64,000 nt of DNA from positions 4,554,001-4,618,000 of the forward strand of contig NZ_CP126307.1 of the NCBI RefSeq assembly GCF_030144325.1, in the 5' to 3' direction. Made by a program: the position numbers and the translations under genes. Shown here one piece after another: positions 25,946-32,905 of the stretch. Within the stretch, counting starts at the first letter, position 1, and each line of letters opens with the position of its first letter. This DNA is from Bosea vestrisii. Its GTDB lineage: Bacteria > Pseudomonadota > Alphaproteobacteria > Rhizobiales > Beijerinckiaceae. The notes beneath the pieces were generated by a model. It was not told where the DNA came from. It made no database searches and saw only the letters and a list, made by a program, of their open reading frames with translations.

Positions 25946-27985
25946 CTACCCCAGCGGATCCTCGCCCCGCTCCGCCCGCTCGCGCAGATAATCGTCGGTG
26001 GTGCGCACCGGTGGGCGCTGCGGCGAGAGGTGCGGGTCGAAGCTCTCATTGACCACGGCCTCGACCCGGCAATCCTCGCACATCCGCAGGATCGAGGCTC
26101 GCTTCGCCCCTTCGCCGGCGAACATCCAGTGCTTGTTCTCGAGCTTTGCCGCGATCTTCTCGATCGTGCTGCGGACACCGAAGGGCTTGGCGCAGGCGAT
26201 GCAGTGGAACGGCTCCTCCTGCTTGACGATCCGGCGGCCGCCGGTCCAGGCGTCGAAATCGATGCGCGGCTCCAGCGTGATCACCTTTTCCGGGCAGGTC
26301 GCGGCGCAGAGCCCGCACTGCACGCAGAGGTCTTCCTGGAAGGTCAGTGTCGGGCGCTCGGGATTATCGCCGAGCGCGCTGACCGGGCAGGCCGAGACGC
26401 AGGCCAGGCAAAGCGTGCAGCCATCCGCGTCGACATGGATCGTGCCGAAGGGCGCGAGCGGCGGCATCGCGACGTTGGCGACCGGCGCTGGCGCAACGGC
26501 ATGCAGTTCGCCGATCGTCTGGCGCAGCAGCGGGCGCCCAGCGCCCATCGGCCGGAAGCGCGCGGGCTGCGCGGCGCTCGTGCCGGGCGTGATTTTCGCG
26601 AGGGCGGCGGCCAGCAAATCGGGGTCGTCGGTCTCGATCAGCGCGGCGCGGGCCTCGCCATAGCCGAGCGCACCGGCCAGCGCGTTGGCATAGTCGAGAT
26701 TGCGGGTGAGGCCGGAGAGGTCGTGCTTCGGCTTGCCTCGGCCGAGCACGCGGATGGCGGAGGCGCCGAAGGCGAGCGCGGCGGCGAAGGTTTCCAGCCC
26801 GAGCTGGGTGATTTCGTTGACGCGCAGGGGCAGAACGCGCGCGGGCAGGCCGGCGCCATGGCGGGCCAGCGCCTCGATCAGGGGCTCGCCATGGTCGCCG
26901 TCATGCAGGAGCACGACCGGCTCGCGCCCGCCGGCCTCGGCATAGGTGACGAGCAGGGTCCGGAGCTTGCGCAGCAGTGCATCGGCCGGCGGCAGCGTAT
27001 AGGTCACCGCGCCGGTCGGGCAGACGGCGGCGCAGGCGCCGCAGCCGGCGCAGATCTCGGCGGAGATCGCGACATGGTCGCCCGCTGGGGTGATCGCGCC
27101 GGTCGGGCAGAGTTCGAGGCAGCGCGTGCAGCCTGTCTTCTGCGAGCGCGCATGGGCGCAGAGGCCTTCGTTCAGGGCGACATAGGCCGGCTTGTCGAAC
27201 TCGCCGAGGAGCCCGCTCGCCTGGAAGGCGAGCCGCTCGACCGCGGCCGCGTCGCGTGGATCGGCGCGCAGATAGCCGGCGCGGAGGTCGCCGGCCGGGA
27301 AGAGCGGCGTGCCGCCGGAGACGTCGATCACGACATCGCATTGCGAGACCGCGCCATTGCGCGGCGCCTCGAAGATGAGCTTGCCGCGCGAGGACGGGCT
27401 CGGCGCGGCGTAGTCGTTGACGGTGAGTTCGAAGGCTCCGAGCCAGCCGTTCGCCTGCGCGATCGTGCCCTTCAGCACCGGGAATTCGTCGCTGCGCGGC
27501 GGCGCGATCTCGCTTGGGCGCGACAGCAGCACGGTGACGTCGAGATGCTCGGCGAGCCGGTGCGCCAGTGTGATCGCGACCTCGTCGCGGCCATAGATCA
27601 ACGCCACGCCCTTGCTGGTCAGCGTGGTGAAGGAGGCCGGCGGCATGGGCTCGCTCGCAGCGGCGAGCAGGGCGGCCATCTTGGGGCCGGCAGCCTTGGC
27701 CTCGTTGGACCAGCCGGCGGCCTCACGGATATTGGTGAAGGCAAGGTCCCCTGCGTAGTCGAGGTCGGCGGCGATCTCCTCGAACAGCGGCGCCTCCTGC
27801 GTGCAGGCGACGGTGATCGCATCGCTCTTAGCCAGCATGGCGCGGAAGCGTTCGACCTGGCTGCGGCAGAGATGGCGGTGCTCGCTGATCTCGGCGCCGC
27901 CGCAGCCGCGCTGGATCGCTTTGCCGTCGAGCGGCATTGTGTCTTCGCACGAGCAGACCATCAGCGTGCGGGCGACATCGGTCAT
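25946..27985 (-). CDS. Multi-cluster 4Fe-4S ferredoxin-domain protein of the formate dehydrogenase locus
   Basis: A 679-residue cytoplasmic protein. Cys-rich N terminus (VCSCEDTMPLD ... RGCGGAEIS ... HLCRSQ), then two adjacent 4Fe-4S motifs in the middle (CTRCLELCPTGAI and CAGCGACAAVCPTGAV), and two more near residue 540 (CTLCLACVSACPVSAL and CVQCGLCAATCPEKVI), followed by CIACAKPFG and a terminal CEDCRVEAV pair. The wording resembles electron-bifurcating HdrA-like and NapF-like proteins, but it lacks a clear flavin fold. It diverges from the DUF4444 run and its family is typically met beside DUF3305/DUF3306 formate dehydrogenase loci. Role in electron transfer or Fe-S loading is inferred. 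Confidence 0.85.
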   Translation of the reverse strand: MTDVARTLMVCSCEDTMPLDGKAIQRGCGGAEISEHRHLCRSQVERFRAMLAKSDAITVACTQEAPLFEEIAADLDYAGDLAFTNIREAAGWSNEAKAAGPKMAALLAAASEPMPPASFTTLTSKGVALIYGRDEVAITLAHRLAEHLDVTVLLSRPSEIAPPRSDEFPVLKGTIAQANGWLGAFELTVNDYAAPSPSSRGKLIFEAPRNGAVSQCDVVIDVSGGTPLFPAGDLRAGYLRADPRDAAAVERLAFQASGLLGEFDKPAYVALNEGLCAHARSQKTGCTRCLELCPTGAITPAGDHVAISAEICAGCGACAAVCPTGAVTYTLPPADALLRKLRTLLVTYAEAGGREPVVLLHDGDHGEPLIEALARHGAGLPARVLPLRVNEITQLGLETFAAALAFGASAIRVLGRGKPKHDLSGLTRNLDYANALAGALGYGEARAALIETDDPDLLAAALAKITPGTSAAQPARFRPMGAGRPLLRQTIGELHAVAPAPVANVAMPPLAPFGTIHVDADGCTLCLACVSACPVSALGDNPERPTLTFQEDLCVQCGLCAATCPEKVITLEPRIDFDAWTGGRRIVKQEEPFHCIACAKPFGVRSTIEKIAAKLENKHWMFAGEGAKRASILRMCEDCRVEAVVNESFDPHLSPQRPPVRTTDDYLRERAERGEDPLG

Positions 27986-28093
27986 CGAGCAGGCATCCTC
28001 AAGGTCGCGCTTGCGATAATCTCATCTTATATGGAATTGGAATGGCTCCAAAGAAGCAAGCCTTCCTTGGGATGAGACGTTAGGCGGCGGGTG

Positions 28094-28837
28094 ATGGCGG
28101 CAGGGCCGATCAGGCAGGACGATCTCAGGCGCGAGCCGGTGCTGCCGCCGGGCTTTTCGCTCGTCACGCTGCGTGAATCCGGCGATGCCTTCGCCCATGC
28201 GCAGGCGGTTGCGGCCGAGGCTGGCGCCGCGACTTTGGTCTGGGTGCGACGTTTCGACATCGTCGAGTTCGCGGTGGTACTCGAGCCCGACGCGATCCTC
28301 GCCGAGGCTCGGCTCGCGCACTACCTCGCCATGAACGCTCTGGCCGATGCGCTTGCCGTGCATTCGCCGCCGGAGCGGCCGGTGCTGTTCCGCTGGCCGG
28401 ATGCGCTGACCTATGATCTCGGCCTGATCGGCGGCGGGCGCCTCGGCTGGCCGGCTGGTTGCCCGGAGGGGCAGGTTCCGGACTGGCTCGTCTTCGGCGC
28501 GATGGTCCGGGCGACGACGATGTCGCCCTTCCAGCTCGGCCAGACCGGTGTCGGCATGGCCGAGGAGGGTTTCGAGGAGGTCGATGCCGTCGATCTGATC
28601 GAAGCCTTCTGCCGCCATCTCATGCTCGGCGTCAGCCATTGGCAGGAAGAGGGCGCCAAGGCTGCGGCGCGGCGCTGGCTCGATCGGCTGGAGAAGATTG
28701 TGGGCGTCCGCCACGGCATCGAGCCCAATGGCGATCTGGTCGCGACCTCGCAGCACGGCGTCGAGCGCAGGAGCCTCAGCGAGGCGCTGGCCAGGGTCGA
28801 CTGGCTCGACCGCGACAGCGGAGCGCCCAAGCTGTGA
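28094..28837 (+). CDS. Biotin/lipoate protein ligase-like protein with DUF4444 domain
   Basis: A 247-residue protein with an N-terminal biotin/lipoate ligase-like fold (LPPGFSLVTLRESGDAFAHAQAVAAEAGAATLVWVRR, then FAVVLEPD and a WPDALTYD strand-loop) and a C-terminal DUF4444-type segment (GVRHGIEPNGDLVATSQHG). The ligase RGR-x-GR consensus is not evident: the loop reads TLVWVRRFDIVEFAVVLEP. So ligase chemistry is uncertain. First gene of the FDH accessory run; the next start overlaps its stop. ATG at 28094 used; GTG one codon before is possible. Its target in formate dehydrogenase biogenesis is unknown. Confidence 0.75.
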   Translation: MAAGPIRQDDLRREPVLPPGFSLVTLRESGDAFAHAQAVAAEAGAATLVWVRRFDIVEFAVVLEPDAILAEARLAHYLAMNALADALAVHSPPERPVLFRWPDALTYDLGLIGGGRLGWPAGCPEGQVPDWLVFGAMVRATTMSPFQLGQTGVGMAEEGFEEVDAVDLIEAFCRHLMLGVSHWQEEGAKAAARRWLDRLEKIVGVRHGIEPNGDLVATSQHGVERRSLSEALARVDWLDRDSGAPKL

Positions 28838-29388
28838 GCGCGACCCTCAAGCTCCCGCGCGCCATCAGACTCGATCCGTCCGACGGTTTCGTCTTCCGCA
28901 AGGCGGCGGAGCCGGGCGAATGGCTCGTCACCGGCTCCTTCCTGTTCTCGTCCGAGAGCGTCGCCGGGCTCGACACCAAGGGGCGCGTCGCCTTCCGCTC
29001 AGGCTTTCTCGGCATCGGCAGCTTCGGCTGGAGCACGCTCGCCGTCGTCATCGAGGTGACGGCGGAGGAGTGTGAGCAAGCAGTGGCGCAGCTTGCGGGA
29101 CAACTCGTCGAAAAACTCGGGGCGCCCGATCTCGCTGCCGCGCGCGCTGCCGCCGAGGAAGAGATCGCGTTTGCCGCCTCGCTCTGCGATCATCCCACGC
29201 AGACCCTGCTCGCCTTGCACCGGACGCTGGAGGATGGCGAGATCCGCGAACGCTTCCGGACCCTGATGCCGCGTGGCGACACGCCGAAGGATGCCTTCCG
29301 CGCCTTCGAGTTCGTCGAGACCGATGGCGAAGACGAACCGCAGGAGCAGGTCGACCTTATGCAGCTGATGAAGGACGCGCCGCGATGA
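28834..29388 (+). CDS. DUF6505 family protein (formate dehydrogenase locus)
   Basis: A 184-residue soluble protein starting with GTG at 28834 inside the GTGA overlap with the ligase-like gene. Recognisable blocks: LPRAIRLDPSDGFVFRKAAEPGEWLVTGSF, then RVAFRSGFLGIGSFGWSTLAVVIE, and a helical C terminus with LMQLMKD. I recall the family as DUF6505; no enzymatic motif or metal-binding cluster is visible. It overlaps the next gene by four bases. Family assignment is from memory, function unknown; gene order strongly ties it to formate dehydrogenase assembly. Confidence 0.7.
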   Translation: MSATLKLPRAIRLDPSDGFVFRKAAEPGEWLVTGSFLFSSESVAGLDTKGRVAFRSGFLGIGSFGWSTLAVVIEVTAEECEQAVAQLAGQLVEKLGAPDLAAARAAAEEEIAFAASLCDHPTQTLLALHRTLEDGEIRERFRTLMPRGDTPKDAFRAFEFVETDGEDEPQEQVDLMQLMKDAPR

Positions 29389-30395
29389 CCCATTTCTGGG
29401 CGAGCTCCGGCCATCTCCTGCTCGACCGCGAGGAGGGCGGCGGCCTCGTCGTCACCGACGATTTCCTGAAAGCCTATCTGGCGCGGCCGGAAGTGCTGCC
29501 GCCGGAAGAGGCCTGCGCGGCCGAGCGGGCGTTGCATGCGAAGTTGATGGCGGAGCCGCAGGCCGAGGTCATCGATCGCGAGATCGCCGCCATCGCCGAT
29601 GCCGATGCCCGCGAGAACTGGCGCTTCCTGCTCGGCTGGCGCGAACGGCTGCTGGCGGCGCCGACCTTGCAGGCCGCCTATGCCGGGATCATTCGCGGCG
29701 GCGTCTCCGGCATTCCGCCCGTGTTCCTCGACCAACTCGTCCACGTCATCCTGCGCGCTGCGCTCGACGCGGAGAGCGACCCTTTCGTGGTGCGCGCCGC
29801 CGAATGCCTGTTCCGGCCGCAGCGCGCCACCCTGCACGAGAACACGATCCTGCTCGCCGACGCCGAGATGATCGAGGGTCACGAGACCGACCGGCACGCC
29901 TCGCCCCTGCTCGCCATGCTGGGCGGCCCGGCCGTGACCTCGCTCGATATCCTCAAACAGGCCGAGGCCGACCGCTACTGGCAGCGCTCCGACGCCTTCG
30001 ACATGGTGCTCGATCTCGGCGGCAAGCCCTCTGGCCGCGCCGCGCTCGGCAAGGCGATCGCGCACTGGATCGCGCAGGTCCATGGCTTTTCGGTCGAGAT
30101 CGAAGCCGTCGAGAACGTCCGTGACGCCAACTGGCGCTGGTTCGTCGGCCTCGATGCGCAGGCGACGGCGATCGGCAATGTGCTCTGGAAGGGCGAGACC
30201 CTCGACGAGGACAAGGCCTCGCGCCTGATCGCGCTCTATCGTCTGACGCTGCCGCCGGAGGTGCCGGTGCTGCCGGCGGCCAAGGGAGCGCCTATCTATC
30301 TGATGCTGGCGATGGACGGCGACCGGATCGTCCGGATGAAGCCGCAGAACCTGGTGACCGGCCTGCCGCTCGCGGTCCACGAGATGGCGAACTGA
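29385..30395 (+). CDS. DUF6352 family protein (formate dehydrogenase locus)
   Basis: A 336-residue soluble protein. N terminus FWASSGHLLLDREEGGGLVVTDDFLKAYLARPEV; middle ENWRFLLGWRERLLAAPTLQAAY and a helical core with PPVFLDQLVHVILR and CLFRPQRATLHENTILLAD; C terminus WRWFVGLDAQATAIGNVLWKGE. It has no signal peptide or membrane span. I recall this as DUF6352, found with DUF3305/DUF3306 and FDH genes. Start overlaps DUF6505 by four bases. No catalytic motif recognised; a cytoplasmic chaperone or cofactor-insertion role would fit the context. Confidence 0.7.
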   Translation: MTHFWASSGHLLLDREEGGGLVVTDDFLKAYLARPEVLPPEEACAAERALHAKLMAEPQAEVIDREIAAIADADARENWRFLLGWRERLLAAPTLQAAYAGIIRGGVSGIPPVFLDQLVHVILRAALDAESDPFVVRAAECLFRPQRATLHENTILLADAEMIEGHETDRHASPLLAMLGGPAVTSLDILKQAEADRYWQRSDAFDMVLDLGGKPSGRAALGKAIAHWIAQVHGFSVEIEAVENVRDANWRWFVGLDAQATAIGNVLWKGETLDEDKASRLIALYRLTLPPEVPVLPAAKGAPIYLMLAMDGDRIVRMKPQNLVTGLPLAVHEMAN

Positions 30396-30405
30396 GGACG
30401 AGGCC

Positions 30406-30912
30406 ATGCAGCAGCATCACGAGGTTGGTGTCGTGGTCGAGCGGCGCAAGCTCGACTCGCCTTGGGCCGACCACGCCTGGACGCCGATCGCGGTCCTCCC
30501 CGAGGCGCCGCCGCTCGCGCCCTGGAGCAGGCTTGCGGGCGATGACAAGCGTGAGCAGTTCTATCTTGGCGCGACCGTGCTGACGTTGCACTCGGTCGAC
30601 ACCGCCCATTTCCGCGAGAATTTCGCGACGGGCCAGGCCAGGCTCTGGGTTGCTGTCCGTCCGACCGGAATCGAGCCGGCGCTGGAGCTGGTCGGCGTCA
30701 CCGCCGATCCATCCGAGGGCGAGGTCTTCCTGGAGAATGTCGGCGACATCGTCGAGGCCGTGCCGATGCCGGCTGCGATTGCCGAGGCCGTGCTCGCCTT
30801 CTTCGAGGCGCATCATGTCGAGCGCGAATTCATCAAGCGCAAGCGCACGGAGCACGATCCGCGCAAGGGCGGCTTGCGGCCGCGCCCGGGCCTCGATCGC
30901 GGAGAGGATTGA
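30406..30912 (+). CDS. DUF3305 domain-containing protein
   Basis: A 168-residue soluble protein. The family motif VGVVVERRKLDSPWADHAWTPIAVLP lies at the N terminus, and FYLGATVLTLHSVDTAHFRENF and LWVAVRP follow; the C terminus is basic (FIKRKRTEHDPRKGGLRPRPG). DUF3305 is almost always paired with DUF3306 next to formate dehydrogenase genes in proteobacteria; no activity is known. Its stop overlaps the DUF3306 start by one base. Confidence 0.85.
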   Translation: MQQHHEVGVVVERRKLDSPWADHAWTPIAVLPEAPPLAPWSRLAGDDKREQFYLGATVLTLHSVDTAHFRENFATGQARLWVAVRPTGIEPALELVGVTADPSEGEVFLENVGDIVEAVPMPAAIAEAVLAFFEAHHVEREFIKRKRTEHDPRKGGLRPRPGLDRGED

Positions 30913-31777
30913 TGTCGCGCCCGGACGACGAAGATCGCGAGGAGGGCTTCCTCGGGCGTTGGGCCCGCCGCAAGAAAGAGGCGCAGCAGCCTGAGCGATC
31001 GCTTGACGGTGACGCGCCAACCCCTCCCCCGTGGGGAGGGGCAGGGGCAGGGGCAGGGGTGGGGGGGCGGCGGGCAGGGCTCTCGGTTTGCCGGAATGGC
31101 AGAGCGGCCACGGCAAGCCCCCTATCGACGAACTCGGCCCCACGCCCCCACCCCCAACCCCCTCCCCACAAGGGGGAGGGGCTACGCACAGTGGCTCCCC
31201 CGCCCAAGCCGAGCCCGAGATGGTCGAGCCGCCCTCGCTCGACCTGATCGACAAGGATTTCGACCTCGCTCATTGGCTGAAGCAGAACGTGCCGGAGGAA
31301 TGGAAACTCAAGGCGCTGCGCCGCGCCTGGGAGACCGATCCGGCGATATCAGGCTATCTCGACCCGGCGCGCGACTACGCGCTCGACTGGAACACGCCGG
31401 GCGGCGCGCCGGGCTATGGCCCGCTCAGCGAGTCGGACAATGTCGAGGAGATGCTGGCCAATATCTTCGGCAAACCGCCTGAGCCCACCACCGAGCAGGA
31501 CGAGGCGGTGCGTAATGACGTCGCAGTTGTTCAACCTTCGTCTAATGACGAGAGCGGGTCTGATTCTGCTGCGGCGCAGCAGGTTCCTGCAATAGCCGCT
31601 GATACCGCCCAGCCAGTGCGGCTGAGCGACGAGGGTGTTTCTCGAAAATTCGCTGAAAAAGCTGCTGAATCGAGTGTTCCTCCGGGCGATGGTTCTGCTG
31701 CAGCGCAAAAAACACCTGAAATTCAGCCGCCGCAACAGCGGGCAAGGCGACGCGGCGGCGGTGCGACACCGCTCTGA
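30912..31777 (+). pseudogene. DUF3306 protein with repeat-derived insertion and a frameshift
   Basis: ATG at 30912 begins the family motif (REEGFLGRWARRKKEAQQPE). The body (IDKDFDLAHWLKQNVPEEWKLKALRRAWETDPAISGYL ... APGYGPLSESDNVEEMLANIFG) runs in another frame to TGA at 31775-31777. Between them lies a pair of inverted CCCCTCCCCC elements (31017-31185), normally intergenic. Both frames are open across it, so the shift cannot be placed exactly; the seven-G run near 31062-31068 is the likeliest spot. One added base gives 288 residues. Either the gene is disrupted or the low-complexity run is misread. Partner of DUF3305. Confidence 0.7.
31017..31185. repeat. Inverted pair of CCCCTCCCC elements inside the DUF3306 reading frame
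   Basis: Left copy CCCCTCCCCCGTGGGGAGGGG plus three GGGGCA repeats and TGGGGGGG; right copy CCCCCACCCCCAACCCCC then TCCCCACAAGGGGGAGGGG. They are inverted relative to each other and flank about 70 bases. The same family is intergenic at 6101-6227 and 49048-49170. Confidence 0.75.
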
Positions 31778-31882
31778 GTTTCAGTTGAGAACAATTGCAA
31801 TCTAGCGCGATAAGGTCTCATTATCACCGCGTGTACCAGCACGTCCGAACGTGCCGGTGCGGGATTGGAGACGCCTTCGTTT

Positions 31883-32674
31883 ATGCGGGACCAGGCTCTG
31901 GAGCGGGCGATCGGAGCGGCCGGCGGCGTAAGAGCGCTGGCGCGGGCGGTCGGCGTCTCGCAGCCGGCGATCTCGAGCTGGAAACGCGTCCCGGCCGACC
32001 GCGTGCTCTCCGTCGAGGCTTTGACCGGTATCGCGCGTAGCGAGCTTCGCCCCGATCTCTACCCGCATGAGCCGATCGTCGTTGAGGCGACGGCGCCTGC
32101 GATCGACGAGATCGATGCGGCGCGCGCCGACGAGTTCGAGTTGATCGGTGCCCTGCTCTGGCGCGCGCCGACGGCTGAGACGCTGGCCGCGGTGCAGGGC
32201 CTGCGCGGCGACGCCTCGCCGCTCGGCATGGCCCATCTGGCGCTGGCGGAGGCCGCAGCCGAGGCGAGCCCCGACCAGGTACGCGACGAGTACTTCCAGC
32301 TCTTTATCGGCGTCGGCCGCGGCGAGCTTCTGCCCTATGCCTCCTATTATCTCACCGGCTTCCTGCACGAGCGTCCGCTCGCACTGGTGCGCGAGGACAT
32401 GGGCAAGCTCGGCCTCGCTCGTGCCGAGCGCGTCGGCGAGCCCGAGGACCATATCGCCGTGCTGATGGACATCCAGGCCAGGCTGATCCGCGGCGACGTC
32501 ATGGGCGAGGGGGTCGACGAGGCCTCCTTCTTCGCCCGGCATATCCGGCCCTGGGCCGACCGCTTCTTCGCCGATCTCGAAACCGCCGAGGCGGCGCGCT
32601 TCTACCGCGCCGTCGGCCGGGTCGGCAGCCTCTATCTTTCGATCGAGACGCAGGCCGCGAGCCTGCCCGCATGA
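31883..32674 (+). CDS. Cro/YdaS-type HTH fused to a TorD-family molybdoenzyme chaperone
   Basis: A 263-residue fusion. Residues about 5-60 form a YdaS/Cro-like helix-turn-helix (ALERAIGAAGGVRALARAVGVSQPAISSWKRVPADRVL). Residues about 80-255 are a TorD/DmsD-type all-helical chaperone (ELIGALLWRAPTAETLAAV ... DEYFQLFIGVGRGELLPYASYYLTGFLHERPL ... FFARHIRPWADRFFADLE). TorD proteins bind Tat signal peptides and apo-enzymes until cofactor insertion. The HTH would let it also sense apo-enzyme load and act on DNA. I chose ATG 31883; a TTG at 31865 is possible. The Tat-peptide genes follow immediately. Confidence 0.88.
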   Translation: MRDQALERAIGAAGGVRALARAVGVSQPAISSWKRVPADRVLSVEALTGIARSELRPDLYPHEPIVVEATAPAIDEIDAARADEFELIGALLWRAPTAETLAAVQGLRGDASPLGMAHLALAEAAAEASPDQVRDEYFQLFIGVGRGELLPYASYYLTGFLHERPLALVREDMGKLGLARAERVGEPEDHIAVLMDIQARLIRGDVMGEGVDEASFFARHIRPWADRFFADLETAEAARFYRAVGRVGSLYLSIETQAASLPA

Positions 32675-32697
32675 CTTACGGCACGGAGGAGACGACG

Positions 32698-32892
32698 ATG
32701 TCGCAAAAGAACAAGGATGCGGGGCTCGACCGCCGCAACTTCTTCAAGGCGCTCGGCGCCGGCGCGACCGCAGCCGTCGCCCCTGTCGTGGTCACGCCTG
32801 CCGCCGCCGTCGATCCCGGCAAGGACGAGACCAAGGCGCGCTATCGCGAGAGCGAGCACGTCAAAGACTTCTACCGCGTCAACCGCTACTGA
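32698..32892 (+). CDS. Formate dehydrogenase region small Tat-signal protein (TIGR02811-like)
   Basis: A 64-residue protein consisting mostly of a twin-arginine signal: DRRNFFKALGAGATAAVAPVVVTPAAAV, followed by a charged tail (DETKARYRESEHVKDFYRVNRY). This family is found just upstream of formate dehydrogenase alpha genes and probably serves as a small exported subunit or targeting helper. ATG at 32698 is set by GGAGGAG upstream; a start at 32671 overlapping the TorD stop lacks it. The fdhA-type gene begins 13 bases downstream. Confidence 0.88.
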   Translation: MSQKNKDAGLDRRNFFKALGAGATAAVAPVVVTPAAAVDPGKDETKARYRESEHVKDFYRVNRY

Positions 32893-32905
32893 GGAGGCCG
32901 GCGTC

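Noticed and set aside
31025..31060. Tandem GGGGCA repeats as a microsatellite or CRISPR-like array
   Set aside because: Only about three short copies inside a known palindromic element; no spacers or leader.
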